From contig NZ_PTXN01000013.1 in assembly GCF_012726345.1 (NCBI RefSeq), forward strand, positions 62,001 to 126,000: a stretch of DNA of 64,000 nt. Reading direction: 5' to 3'. Of this stretch, positions 39,114 through 48,399 are shown one piece after another. The stretch's first letter is position 1; each line of letters begins with the position of its first letter. A program made the position numbers and the translations under genes. The stretch comes from Marinomonas sp. UCMA 3892. GTDB taxonomy: Bacteria > Pseudomonadota > Gammaproteobacteria > Pseudomonadales > Marinomonadaceae. The notes beneath the pieces are model-generated. The model made no database searches, was not told the DNA's origin, and saw only the letters and a list, made by a program, of their open reading frames with translations.

Positions 39114-40078
39114 TTAACGAACGTAATTTGCCGATATTGGCAACCTTACTGGTTTTCATCATGCTGTACGGTTTTGGCATGTACCAATATCAAGGCTTTC
39201 GTGACACCTTGGTATTTTCAAATTTATTAACTGATAACGCGTTTTTGATTATTACTGCGATTGGTATGACATTTGTTATCTTGTCTGGTGGTATCGATTT
39301 ATCGGTTGGGTCAATGATCGCCTTTATCGGCGTGCTGATGGCGTATCTGATTTCCAATACGGGCATGCATCCTTTGTTTGCTATTGGTATTGCCTTGGTT
39401 GTCGGTGTTGCCTTTGGCGCCGCAATGGGAGTAATTATTGCATTTTTCGAGATTCAGGCATTTATCGTTACCTTAGCAGGAATGTTTTTGTTTCGTGGCT
39501 TGGCGTATTTGATCAACTTAGACGCTGTGCCGATTGATCATCCTTTTATTGCTGGGTTATACGATATTTATGTGCCTCTGCCAGGACGTGGTGGTTTGAC
39601 CTTTATTGCTATGGCTATGTTGGTATTGCTTGCGTTGGGGATTTTAATTGCTCGTAGAACGCGTTTTGGCATGAGCGTGTATGCCTTGGGTGGAGACAGT
39701 CATTCTGCCGCCTTGTTGGGCGTACCCGTTAAAAAGACCATCATTAAAATATATGCGTTGAGCGGCTTTTACAGCGCCATGTCTGGGGTGATCTTTGCGA
39801 TTTATACAGGATCGGCGTATCCGTTAGCAGCGGTTGGGGTGGAGTTAGATGCCATCGCAGCCGTTGTTATTGGGGGGACTTTGTTAACTGGCGGTGTGGG
39901 TTATGTGTTTGGTACTTTCTTGGGAGGAATGATTCAAGGCATTATCCAAACCTTAATCACCTTTGATGGTTCGTTGAATAGCTGGTGGACCAAGTTAGCG
40001 GTTGGTGGGTTGTTGCTGTTCTTTATCTTGCTGCAAAAGGGCATTGTGGTTTGGGTGAAAAAGAGATCAGCCTCTTAG
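39110..40078 (+). CDS. yjfF: sugar ABC transporter permease, YjfF-like
   Basis: The second permease of the transporter, 322 residues. It has the hallmark AIGMTFVILSGGIDLSVGSM and the C-terminal VGVELDAIAAVVIGGTLLTGG loop. A four-gene set with two separate permeases is the pattern of E. coli ytfQRT-yjfF. Last gene of the operon, followed by a strong terminator. Confidence 0.88.
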   Translation: MINERNLPILATLLVFIMLYGFGMYQYQGFRDTLVFSNLLTDNAFLIITAIGMTFVILSGGIDLSVGSMIAFIGVLMAYLISNTGMHPLFAIGIALVVGVAFGAAMGVIIAFFEIQAFIVTLAGMFLFRGLAYLINLDAVPIDHPFIAGLYDIYVPLPGRGGLTFIAMAMLVLLALGILIARRTRFGMSVYALGGDSHSAALLGVPVKKTIIKIYALSGFYSAMSGVIFAIYTGSAYPLAAVGVELDAIAAVVIGGTLLTGGVGYVFGTFLGGMIQGIIQTLITFDGSLNSWWTKLAVGGLLLFFILLQKGIVVWVKKRSAS

Positions 40079-40111
40079 ATTTTATTGATTGCTGATTGGC
40101 TTAATCAGACA

Positions 40112-40148
40112 TAAAAAAACCAGTACTTTTGAAGTACTGGTTTTTTTT
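40112..40148. terminator. bidirectional terminator between yjfF and galU
   Basis: Arms ACCAGTACTT (40119-40128 region) and AAGTACTGGT (40132-40141) with an A run before and eight Ts after. It serves the converging yjfF and galU genes. Confidence 0.9.
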
Positions 40149-40184
40149 GCTCTATTTTAGTGCAATTTTCTGTTATGGAGAAAA

Positions 40185-41021
40185 TTACACTTCAGTAGGA
40201 TCTTGGTAAATGTTTTTGTAGCAGTAGTTGGTTGCTTCAACGAAGCCATCAACACTACCGCAGTCAAAACGTTTGCCTTTAAATTTATAAGCCAATACAC
40301 AGCCTTCTTTGGCTTGTTGCAAAATGGCGTCGGTGATTTGAACTTCGCCGTTACGGCCAGCAGGTGTGTTACGGATCTTGTCAAAAATATCTGGCGTTAG
40401 AATGTAACGGCCAATGATAGCAAGATTCGATGGTGCTTCTTCTTTTGCTGGTTTTTCTACCATGTCGGTAACTCGGTACAAGCCATCCATCATGGACTCA
40501 CCTTTGATGACGCCGTATTTGTGTACTTCGTCTTCTGGCACTTCTTCGATAGCAACAATGGTGCAACGGAACTGGTTGTAAAGCTTGACCATTTGAGCCA
40601 TTACGCCATCGTCTTCACCGAAGCAAAGGTCGTCTGCTAGTACCACACCGAAAGCTTCATCACCAATAAGTGGCTCGCCAGTCAAAATGGCATGGCCTAG
40701 ACCTAACATGTTGTTTTGACGAGTAAAAGAGAAGTTAACGTTGTCGATTAGATAGCGAATCTCATTTAGGTATTTTTCTTTGTTGGTGCCTGCAATTTGA
40801 TGCTCAAGCTCGTAGCTGATATCGAAATGGTCAGCAATAGCACGTTTACCACGACCCGTTACAAAAGTAACATTGTCTAAACCCGCTTTGACCGCTTCTT
40901 CTACGCCATATTGAACCAAAGGCTTGTTTACAATCGGAAGCATTTCTTTTGGCATGGATTTAGTGGCAGGCAAAAAACGTGTGCCATAACCAGCAACAGG
41001 GAATAGACATTTGCGAATCAT
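40185..41021 (-). CDS. galU: UTP-glucose-1-phosphate uridylyltransferase
   Basis: Makes UDP-glucose from glucose 1-phosphate and UTP for envelope polysaccharides. The 278 residues have the nucleotidyltransferase signature PVAGYGTRFLPATKSMPKEM near residue 8 and the conserved GVEEAVKAG and LADDLCFGEDDGVMAQM blocks. AAGGA lies before the ATG on the minus strand. A single-gene unit. Confidence 0.93.
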   Translation of the reverse strand: MIRKCLFPVAGYGTRFLPATKSMPKEMLPIVNKPLVQYGVEEAVKAGLDNVTFVTGRGKRAIADHFDISYELEHQIAGTNKEKYLNEIRYLIDNVNFSFTRQNNMLGLGHAILTGEPLIGDEAFGVVLADDLCFGEDDGVMAQMVKLYNQFRCTIVAIEEVPEDEVHKYGVIKGESMMDGLYRVTDMVEKPAKEEAPSNLAIIGRYILTPDIFDKIRNTPAGRNGEVQITDAILQQAKEGCVLAYKFKGKRFDCGSVDGFVEATNYCYKNIYQDPTEV

Positions 41022-41107
41022 AATTTTTCCTTAAAAATGGCTTTGTGCTTTGTTAAGTGGCTGTCTAAAAAATACGACATAGCCAGCCTGTTTCGGCGAT
41101 GCACTCA

Positions 41108-41986
41108 TTATAGTGCATCTCGTGTGACACTTTTTATCACCTTAGTTAACCGATCCAGTACAGGTGAATTAAGTTTGTACCAATGCCAATAAAGAGGCAA
41201 GGCCAGCCGCTTGTTTGGCAGCAAGGATACCAGTTTCTTGCTTTTTATTTTCTGTTTAATTTGAATACTAGGTACTAAAGCACAGACTGTGCCACCCATT
41301 ACCAGCTCAACAAAGCCATGGGAGGATGGATACCAATGGCTGTGGCTAATATCGGTTTTGACCTCTAAGCATTCATTCTGATAACGCGCCCAAAGTTCAT
41401 CATGTTCGTCATAAATCAAAGAGGGGGATTTTAGAACAGCTTCAGCGCTAAGGTCACCTTTTAAATGCTCTTTAATAAAGCTTGGTGTTGCAACCAGTTC
41501 GTAATACATATTGCCAAGAAATATTGAATCTCCACCAGACACTGGCGTACCAATTTGACTAATACAAGCGACCACTTCACCTGTTTGTAATAAGGCGCGA
41601 GTTTTGGCTTGGTCGGCGGCTTTGATATGTAGCTTGGTGGAATCGGTTGCAGAAAATTGGCTGACCACCTCGGTAAACCAAGTAGCGAGCGTATCGTTGT
41701 TTACCGCAATGCTGATTGGTTGAGTCGCCTGATTGCCTTGAATGGCTTCTTGTAAGCCTTCTTCGAGCATGGTGACCTTGTTGAAATGCGCCAGAAGTTG
41801 TTCACCAAGCGGTGTAGCAACCACTGGTCTTGCGCGAATAAGTAAAGGGCGACCGCATTCTTGTTCCAAACGTTTGATATTTTGCGATACGGCAGATTGT
41901 GTCAGATGCAGATATTCAGCGGCTTTATCAAAGCTTTGGAATTTTAAAACAGCATGGAGAGAGGATAACGCTTTATAATCCATCAT
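41108..41986 (-). CDS. argP: LysR regulator of the ArgP type
   Basis: A 292-residue LysR protein of the ArgP/IciA group. The N-terminus MDYKALSSLHAVLKFQSFDKAAEYLHLTQSAVSQ (parts: MDYKALSSLHAVL, SFDKAAEYLHLTQSAVSQ) is typical of ArgP. ArgP senses lysine and arginine and activates the exporter gene argO. Here it is divergent from a LysE-type exporter, which fits that role. Two adjacent ATGs at 41986 and 41983 are possible starts. Confidence 0.83.
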   Translation of the reverse strand: MMDYKALSSLHAVLKFQSFDKAAEYLHLTQSAVSQNIKRLEQECGRPLLIRARPVVATPLGEQLLAHFNKVTMLEEGLQEAIQGNQATQPISIAVNNDTLATWFTEVVSQFSATDSTKLHIKAADQAKTRALLQTGEVVACISQIGTPVSGGDSIFLGNMYYELVATPSFIKEHLKGDLSAEAVLKSPSLIYDEHDELWARYQNECLEVKTDISHSHWYPSSHGFVELVMGGTVCALVPSIQIKQKIKSKKLVSLLPNKRLALPLYWHWYKLNSPVLDRLTKVIKSVTRDAL

Positions 41987-42085
41987 AAATATTTCTAATA
42001 TAACTTTAGTTTAATTAATTTAAATTTATAACTTGTCTTAGATAAGATCAAGCCACTTTTATTTTGGGGCTTGTTGGAGATAGTT

Positions 42086-42694
42086 ATGTTGGCCTTTTTG
42101 AGTGGAGCGATTACGGGCGGTGGGTTGATTGTCGCAGTTGGCGCACAGAACAGTTTTTTATTAGAGCAAGCACTGAAGAGACATTATGCTTTTCCAATTG
42201 CTTTGCTGTTTATTGCAAGTGACGCTATTTCTATTGCCCTTGGGGCGTTTGGTTTAGGCTTGCTCTTGCAAAGCCACGATTGGCTGTTGTCTGTATCCCG
42301 TTGGGCTGGCGTGGCGTTTTTAGTCTGGTTTGCACTGGGTAAATGGCGGGCGTCGTTTCAAGAAGAGCATTTGATTCTTGAGCAGTATAGCAAGCGACTT
42401 GCCTTGTGGCCTTTAGTGATGATGGGCTTTGCCGTGACTTGGCTTAACCCACACTTTTATTTAGATACCATGATCCTGATGGGCAGTTTGGCGAATCAAT
42501 GGCAGGACGCAAAGTGGCAGTTTGTGTTTGGTGGCGTGTTTGCGTCAATAGTGTGGTTTTTATCTTTAGCTCTGGTAGGAAAGCTGTGCGCTAAATGGCT
42601 AGAAAAAGCCGCTTTTTGGCGTTGGTTTAATCGCATTAATGCAATCTTGATCTGGAGTATTGCACTTAAAATCGCCACACAATCCTTGTCTTAA
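42086..42694 (+). CDS. LysE/ArgO family amino acid exporter
   Basis: A 202-residue membrane protein with about six hydrophobic segments of the LysE family. The N-terminal GGGLIVAVGAQNSFLLEQAL is the family hallmark and the central MGFAVTWLNPHFYLDT motif is typical of LysE/ArgO. I choose the ATG at 42086 with GGAG just upstream; an in-frame TTG at 42071 lies further back. Divergent from argP, which is expected to activate it in response to basic amino acids. Confidence 0.85.
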   Translation: MLAFLSGAITGGGLIVAVGAQNSFLLEQALKRHYAFPIALLFIASDAISIALGAFGLGLLLQSHDWLLSVSRWAGVAFLVWFALGKWRASFQEEHLILEQYSKRLALWPLVMMGFAVTWLNPHFYLDTMILMGSLANQWQDAKWQFVFGGVFASIVWFLSLALVGKLCAKWLEKAAFWRWFNRINAILIWSIALKIATQSLS

Positions 42695-42751
42695 TAGCGC
42701 AAGCATTGTGTGGTTGTTTTTGAGTATTAGTTATTTTGAGAGCTTAGCTGG

Positions 42752-44038
42752 TTAAAGCTTGATTTCCACCTCGTGGCTTTTTTCTTCTACTGTTGTGTTA
42801 GAAGAGTCAGCCTCGACAAGCATTTCTGCGGTTGCGACAGAAGATACCGTAAGGGCAACAGGGATTTGATCCCCTTGCTCTTCGATGATCATAGCTGGCT
42901 TGCGGTTGATACGATACAGCGCAACTAGTGCGACCGTCATATTAAGACTAGCGACAAACCAGAATAAGGCGTTTATTTGCAGCGTATCCATTAATGCCGC
43001 AGCTATTAGAGGCCCTAACATACCGCCAATGCCGTTCAGCAATATCATGCCACTACTAGCAGAGAGGATTTGCTCGGGGCGTAATTGGTCATTCATATGA
43101 GAAGAGGCAAGAGAATACATAGGGAAGGTAAACGCCCCCACCGCAAACATACCAATCATCATTAGTATTTGGCTATTTATGCCGCCACCTAGCGGCACAA
43201 TAAAGGCCGCTAATGCGCCGACAACACCGACCCACAGTATGGTTACACGACGATCTTGACGATCAGAAAGTTTACCTATTGGCCATTGCAGCAGCATCCC
43301 GCCAACATAGCTGGCACCAATGAAAATCGAAATTTCAGCAATATTTAATCCGATGGTTTTGGCATAGAGCGCGCCTAGCCCCAATAACGCCCCCGAGGTT
43401 GCCCCAGCTATGGTGACACCCGTAACACCAAGAGGTGCGGTTTTAATCAAACCAAGAATGTTGAGTTTTTCTGGTACGTTGATGGTAGGTGATGGTGTAC
43501 GAACCAACAATAGTGGTACTACGGCTAAGGAAATTAATACCGAAGTTAAGATGAACAAACCATAACCGCTAGGAGATGATAGATTCAATAAGAGCTGACT
43601 GATGGTTTGGCTTGCCCAGATTTCGATAATATAAATCGAAAATAAACGGCCGCGAGTTTTGTTGGTCGCGATGTCGTTTAACCAGCTTTCTGTCACAATA
43701 AATAGACCTGCGTAACATAAGCCCGTGCCCATCCGCATTAACATCCAGAACCATGGGTTAACCACAACGGATTGCATCAAAATGGTAATAGAAGCCAAAG
43801 ATGCCACAGCGGCAAACACCCGAATGTGGCCGACGTTCTTAACCCAGCTTGGTACTAAAAGCGAACCAAGGATAAAGCCAAGATAGTAGGCGGACATAAT
43901 CAAACCAGTCGCCGTTGTATTAAACCCCTCAATAGAGGCTCGAATACCGATCAGTGAGCTTTGCAAAGCACTTGCCATGGTGAGAACGGCAATACCTATG
44001 AGCAGACTCCAGATTGGAAACAGGGTTTGCTTTAACAT
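42752..44038 (-). CDS. MFS transporter, YcaD-like
   Basis: A 428-residue major facilitator with about twelve hydrophobic segments. The loop motif GKLSDRQDRR between segments 8 and 9 is typical, and the sequence near the start (SALQSSLIGIRASIEGF) resembles the YcaD subgroup. A hydrophilic C-terminal tail of about 50 residues is rich in Glu and Val. AAAGGAC precedes the ATG. It is divergent from the puu genes, so a role in amine or amino acid transport is possible but not shown by sequence. Confidence 0.75.
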   Translation of the reverse strand: MLKQTLFPIWSLLIGIAVLTMASALQSSLIGIRASIEGFNTTATGLIMSAYYLGFILGSLLVPSWVKNVGHIRVFAAVASLASITILMQSVVVNPWFWMLMRMGTGLCYAGLFIVTESWLNDIATNKTRGRLFSIYIIEIWASQTISQLLLNLSSPSGYGLFILTSVLISLAVVPLLLVRTPSPTINVPEKLNILGLIKTAPLGVTGVTIAGATSGALLGLGALYAKTIGLNIAEISIFIGASYVGGMLLQWPIGKLSDRQDRRVTILWVGVVGALAAFIVPLGGGINSQILMMIGMFAVGAFTFPMYSLASSHMNDQLRPEQILSASSGMILLNGIGGMLGPLIAAALMDTLQINALFWFVASLNMTVALVALYRINRKPAMIIEEQGDQIPVALTVSSVATAEMLVEADSSNTTVEEKSHEVEIKL

Positions 44039-44367
44039 TTAGTGTCCTTTTGGGATTTCTATAGTAAACATAAAATTCATCATGGTTGAGTTGATCATTA
44101 TTTCGGCTGACTATACCGAATGAGTCTCTTATTGCAATCATAAGCCGGTATTCTTCGGCTAAACTTTATCATAGCTCATAAATTGTGGTGGTACGGATTA
44201 TGAGGTGACAATATCTGATGCAAATCACATACCTCTTAGGGGATATGGTGTTTTATTACTTGGCTCAGTTAATTTAGAGTACATAGTGAGACTTGTTTAC
44301 GATAACAACGCTCGTGACTTCGCGCAAAAGTCACTGAGAGAAAAAACCATTTAAGAAAGGATATAAA
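44039..44367. promoter_or_regulatory. divergent intergenic region upstream of puuC
   Basis: A 329-base gap holding the promoters of the MFS gene and puuC. It contains the 17-bp site at 44229-44245 and a small hairpin, GTGACTT (44314-44320) with AAGTCAC (44328-44334), in the likely 5' untranslated part of puuC. No small gene is evident. Confidence 0.5.
44229..44245 (+). promoter_or_regulatory. shared 17-bp site, copy upstream of puuC
   Basis: ATACCTCTTAGGGGATA agrees at 13 of 17 positions with the site at 48234 upstream of puuA. It ends 122 bases before the puuC start. Candidate operator for the LuxR-type regulator encoded between puuB and puuA. Confidence 0.5.
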
Positions 44368-45855
44368 ATGAAAACCTATCAAGAATGGCAAGCGTTACGA
44401 GCTAACGTTAAGGTGCCACATAACGCTTACATCAATGGACAGTTTGTTGCTGCGCAAAGTGGTGAGACATTCGACTGTATTAATCCAACCGATGAATCTT
44501 TGCTCGCCAAGGTGGCCAGCTGCGATAGCGCTGATGTAGATTTGGCTGTGTTTGCAGCAAAACAGAGCTTCAAAAGTGGTGTTTGGTCGGAATTAGCTCC
44601 AGGCAAGCGCAAACGTATTTTGCAGAAATGGGCCGATTTGTTGGAACAACATCAAGATGAGTTAGCCTTAATAGATACCCTCGACATGGGGAAATCGATT
44701 TCTGAGATGGTCGGCATTGATGTGCCAGATTCACTTGATTGCTTGCGCTGGTCGGCAGAATGCATCGATAAGCTATATGGCGAAATTGCTCCAACAAATC
44801 CACAGAACCTTGCCTTAATTAGCCGAGAGCCACTTGGTGTGGTTGCCATTATTACGCCGTGGAATTATCCATTGATGATGGTGATGTGGAAAATTGCTCC
44901 TGCACTTGCCGCAGGTAATAGCGTCATTCTGAAACCTTCCGAAAAATCACCATTAAGTGCGTTACGCATTGCGCAATTAGCGACTGAAGCTGGTATGCCA
45001 GATGGTGTGTTTAATGTACTGCCAGGATTTGGTCATACGGCGGGCAAGGCGCTAGCGTTACATCATGATATTGGTACCTTGGCGTTTACTGGTTCTAGTC
45101 GTGTAGCTGGCATGTTGATGCAGTATGCAGGTCAATCCAACATGAAGCGTGTTTGGCTGGAAGCTGGTGGCAAATCGCCTTGCTTGGTCTTTGATGATTG
45201 CAAAGACATAGAAGCCGCAGCAAAGGGCGCTGCAACGGCGATTTTTACTAACCAAGGTGAGGTGTGTATTGCTTGCTCGCGTTTGTATTTGCACCGCAGT
45301 ATCAAAGAAGAATTTATGGTCGAGCTACTAAAAGCAGCCCGTGAATATGTGCCAGCAGATCCACTTGATCCAGCGACGAAAATGGGGCCAATGGTCGACA
45401 AAGCTCAGTTTGATAATGTGTCTGGTTTTATTCAAAGTGCCATCGATGACGGAGCAACGCTAGAGCTTGGCGGTGTGCCTGAATATCAGCAAGGCAAAGG
45501 CTTCTTTATGAATCCAACGATTTTCTCCGATGCCGATCATTCGATGCGTTTCGTGCAAGAAGAAATTTTTGGCCCTGTGTTGGCGGTGATGACCTTTGAT
45601 TCCGAAGACGAAGCCATTGAGCTTGCCAATGATTCTAAATATGGCTTAGGAGCGGCGATTTGGACCAATGATTTATCTCGCGCTCACCGAGTTAGTCGCA
45701 AACTTGAATCCGGCATGGTGTGGGTAAATACCTGGGGCGATGGTGATACCACGGTACCGTTTGGCGGCGTGAAAGCGTCGGGCAATGGCCGTGATAAATC
45801 TTGGCATGCGCTCGAAAAATACACTGAAATCAAAAACACCTGGATACGCCTTTAA
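44368..45855 (+). CDS. puuC: gamma-glutamyl-gamma-aminobutyraldehyde dehydrogenase
   Basis: Oxidises gamma-glutamyl-gamma-aminobutyraldehyde to gamma-glutamyl-GABA in putrescine degradation. The 495-residue protein is an NAD(P)-dependent aldehyde dehydrogenase: active-site Glu in WLEAGGKSP near 265 and catalytic Cys in NQGEVCIACSRLY near 300. The C-terminal VPFGGVKASGNGRDKSWHALEKYTEIK (parts) is typical of PuuC. AAGAAAGGA lies before the ATG. The puuB gene follows 45 bases later. Confidence 0.9.
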   Translation: MKTYQEWQALRANVKVPHNAYINGQFVAAQSGETFDCINPTDESLLAKVASCDSADVDLAVFAAKQSFKSGVWSELAPGKRKRILQKWADLLEQHQDELALIDTLDMGKSISEMVGIDVPDSLDCLRWSAECIDKLYGEIAPTNPQNLALISREPLGVVAIITPWNYPLMMVMWKIAPALAAGNSVILKPSEKSPLSALRIAQLATEAGMPDGVFNVLPGFGHTAGKALALHHDIGTLAFTGSSRVAGMLMQYAGQSNMKRVWLEAGGKSPCLVFDDCKDIEAAAKGAATAIFTNQGEVCIACSRLYLHRSIKEEFMVELLKAAREYVPADPLDPATKMGPMVDKAQFDNVSGFIQSAIDDGATLELGGVPEYQQGKGFFMNPTIFSDADHSMRFVQEEIFGPVLAVMTFDSEDEAIELANDSKYGLGAAIWTNDLSRAHRVSRKLESGMVWVNTWGDGDTTVPFGGVKASGNGRDKSWHALEKYTEIKNTWIRL

Positions 45856-45900
45856 TCATAATTGTTAAAGGCTATTGCTTTCGAGAGGAGTACCTAGTTT

Positions 45901-47184
45901 ATGTCTTCGCCAACTCATGTGAACTCGTATTACGCTGATTCTGCAAACGATAAAGTATTGCGTCCTAAATTAACGGAGGAGCAACGTTTTGATGTTTGTG
46001 TGATTGGCGCCGGATTTACGGGGATTTCGACCGCGTTGAGTTTGGCTGAAAGGGGTCACAAAGTGGTGGTATTAGAAGGCACTCGAATTGGCTTTGGTGC
46101 TTCTGGTCGTAATGGTGGTCAGATAGTAAACAGCTTTAACCGCGACATTGACTACATTACTGCTCAATACGGAGAGGTTATCGGTGAAAAAATGGCCGCG
46201 ATGGCATTTTCGGGACAAGCCTTGATTCGTCAACGCGTGGCTAAATACAACATAGATTGCGATTTAAAAACGGGTAATATTTTCGCAGCTTGCAATTCTA
46301 AACAGTTCGAATCGTTAAAAGCGAAAAAAGCCCTCTGGGAAGCTCATGGACACGAAGGCCTGACGCTATTGTCCGCGTCTTCTATTCAAGACCATATTGG
46401 CTCTGAACGTTATGTTGGTGGTTTGCTAGACATTCATGGCGGCCATATACAGCCTTTGAATTTGGTCTTGGGTCAGGCGAGGGCGTTCGAGTCTTTAGGT
46501 GGTGTGATCTATGAAGATTCGAAAGTTATTCGGATCGAGCAAGGCAAGCCTGCCAAAATCATTACGGAAAATGGTTCGATTGTCGCGGATACTGTTGTTG
46601 TGGCGGGAAATGCGTACGTGTTTGGTTTGATTCCAGAAGTGGAGAAAAAAGCCATGCCTTGTGGCACTCAGGTCATTGCTACTGAACCGCTTTCTAAGGA
46701 TTTACAGAAGCGGTTATTGCCTACGGATCATTGTGTGGAAGACGGTAATTATTTATTGGATTATTACCGATTATCTGGCGATGGACGTTTGATTTACGGT
46801 GGTGGTACCACCTATGGCGCTCGTGAACCGGAAAAAATCGAATCGATTATTGGTCGTAAAATGCTCAAAACTTATCCCATGTTGAAAGACGTTAAGATCG
46901 ATTTTGCTTGGACGGGGAACTTCCTATTAACCATGATGCGTATGCCGCAAGTGGGTAAAATCGGCGATAACCTGTATTACGCTCAAGGTTATTCTGGTCA
47001 TGGTGTAACAAACTCTCATTTAATGGGCGAGATTTTGGCAGACGCTATCGAAGGTGATGTTTCGCGCTATGAGGTGTTTGCCAGCATGCCGCAATATCAA
47101 TTTCCAGGTGGCCGTTTATTGCGTGTGCCTTATACGGCAATGGGTGCAGCGTATTATAGTTTGAGAGATAAGTTAGGCATTTAA
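45901..47184 (+). CDS. puuB: gamma-glutamylputrescine oxidase
   Basis: An FAD-dependent oxidase of the DAO family that converts gamma-glutamylputrescine to the aldehyde with release of ammonia and H2O2. The 427 residues have an N-terminal dinucleotide-binding motif VIGAGFTGISTALSLAERGH and IGFGASGRNGGQIVNS. The block SMPCGTQVI-like AMPCGTQVIATEPLS, NYLLDYYRLSGDGRLIYGGG and the C-terminal TAMGAAYYSLRDKLGI follow E. coli PuuB very closely. It forms an operon with puuC. Confidence 0.92.
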   Translation: MSSPTHVNSYYADSANDKVLRPKLTEEQRFDVCVIGAGFTGISTALSLAERGHKVVVLEGTRIGFGASGRNGGQIVNSFNRDIDYITAQYGEVIGEKMAAMAFSGQALIRQRVAKYNIDCDLKTGNIFAACNSKQFESLKAKKALWEAHGHEGLTLLSASSIQDHIGSERYVGGLLDIHGGHIQPLNLVLGQARAFESLGGVIYEDSKVIRIEQGKPAKIITENGSIVADTVVVAGNAYVFGLIPEVEKKAMPCGTQVIATEPLSKDLQKRLLPTDHCVEDGNYLLDYYRLSGDGRLIYGGGTTYGAREPEKIESIIGRKMLKTYPMLKDVKIDFAWTGNFLLTMMRMPQVGKIGDNLYYAQGYSGHGVTNSHLMGEILADAIEGDVSRYEVFASMPQYQFPGGRLLRVPYTAMGAAYYSLRDKLGI

Positions 47185-47214
47185 CCTCTAGCGTTTATCG
47201 ATCAGCGATCAGCG

Positions 47215-48039
47215 CTACGAGGCTCGTCTAGTTTCATCATGATGATCTAGATGAGTCAGAAATAACGTGAAAATTTCCGATTGCGTCGAAGTATTGAGTC
47301 GGGAGTGGATATTCTTGCGATGGACTTTCACTGTTCCCGTACTTATTTCCAATAGATCTGCAATGGATTTTGACGAATGGCCACGCAACAACAATTCCAG
47401 GACTTCCTGCTCTCTATTAGTGAGCACACCACGTGCAAAGGTTTTTAATGCGTAGTTCAGCGGCCCAGAGCTGGTGGTTTTCTCTACATATTCGCTTTCT
47501 TGGGATAACCAAAATTGACTAACAAGCGCATCAACCATAGGAAACAGGCTTTTGAGGTGATTCAGTTCGGTGCGGCGGATTGAGCCAATGGCCTTCTTTC
47601 TCCCCAATGAAATCGCGCACGTGGTGTCTTTATTCAGCGGAATGATCAGATTGATCTCATCTACCAAGTCGAAATCGCGATAACAAGTTTGGTAGTACTC
47701 TGTGTCTTCAAAGGAGTCAGGGGATAAATCTGCCAGACGATAAATTCCTGGCGAAATCCCCGTTTGAATACCATTAAAAACCGGATCTAAAAGATAGGCT
47801 TTACTCAAATAAAAGCGCAGCGCAGCACTTTGTTGTGCTGGGTCTTGTGGGTGAATCAATATGGGTTTGAGGGCTTTTTTGTAAGTGATGATGGTAATGG
47901 TGTCGAAATGGCAAAGCTTACTCAAAAAAACATCTAACATGGCTGGGAAACTAGGTACACGAACGTAGTTGGTTAGCGTGGCCAAGTCCCGAATTAGCTC
48001 TGAAATGTTTGGATGTTCTAAGGTGATGTTTTTTTGCAT
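47215..48039 (-). CDS. LuxR family transcriptional regulator
   Basis: A 274-residue protein with a C-terminal GerE-type helix-turn-helix near residues 207-265 (LTNREQEVLELLLRGHSSKS, then IADLLEISTGTVKVHRKNI). The N-terminal 190 residues look like a GAF- or autoinducer-type sensor domain but have no motif that fixes a ligand. It lies between puuB and puuA on the opposite strand, with start near puuA, so it is probably the local regulator of putrescine use. E. coli uses the unrelated PuuR here. Confidence 0.78.
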   Translation of the reverse strand: MQKNITLEHPNISELIRDLATLTNYVRVPSFPAMLDVFLSKLCHFDTITIITYKKALKPILIHPQDPAQQSAALRFYLSKAYLLDPVFNGIQTGISPGIYRLADLSPDSFEDTEYYQTCYRDFDLVDEINLIIPLNKDTTCAISLGRKKAIGSIRRTELNHLKSLFPMVDALVSQFWLSQESEYVEKTTSSGPLNYALKTFARGVLTNREQEVLELLLRGHSSKSIADLLEISTGTVKVHRKNIHSRLNTSTQSEIFTLFLTHLDHHDETRRAS

Positions 48040-48399
48040 ACCTGCCTCGATTTATTTTTTTCTTGCTTCAAATTAGGGCGATTTTTTTCCATGTTTATTT
48101 TTATCGATCCATCTTGATGCGTTGGCCTATATTCCTGAGAGAGTCTTATTTCAAAAATTGATTTCCATCACATGCTAATGCAGCAGTTGAATAATTACTT
48201 AAATTTTATAAAGACTTGCCATCATTTTTGCATATACCCACTTGGGGATAGTTACTCATAACATTTGCTTAGGGTAATGTGAAATTATTGTGATCAGGAG
48301 TGAATAAAAACAATCCATTAAATGATCGGTATCGACGCAAAGTTCAGCTTTTATACAGCGACTTTCTAACTGTTGCCCCATTTTAGAAGAGTATTTTAT
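48040..48399. promoter_or_regulatory. divergent intergenic region upstream of puuA
   Basis: A 360-base gap with the promoters of the LuxR gene and puuA. It is AT-rich and includes the 17-bp site at 48234-48250. An AGAAGAG stretch at 48386 serves as the puuA ribosome-binding site. No gene or RNA gene is evident. Confidence 0.5.
48234..48250 (+). promoter_or_regulatory. shared 17-bp site, copy upstream of puuA
   Basis: ATACCCACTTGGGGATA matches the site at 44229 at 13 of 17 positions. With the preceding T it forms an imperfect dyad, TATACCC-ACTT-GGGGATA. It ends 149 bases before the puuA start. Confidence 0.5.

Noticed and set aside
41098-41119. Inverted repeat GATGCACT/AGTGCATC at the end of argP
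   Set aside because: No T run follows on either strand and it overlaps the stop codon; a terminator call is not supported.
42752-44038. MFS gene as a dedicated putrescine importer (PuuP)
   Set aside because: PuuP belongs to the amino acid-polyamine (APC) family; this protein is an MFS member and only its position links it to puu.
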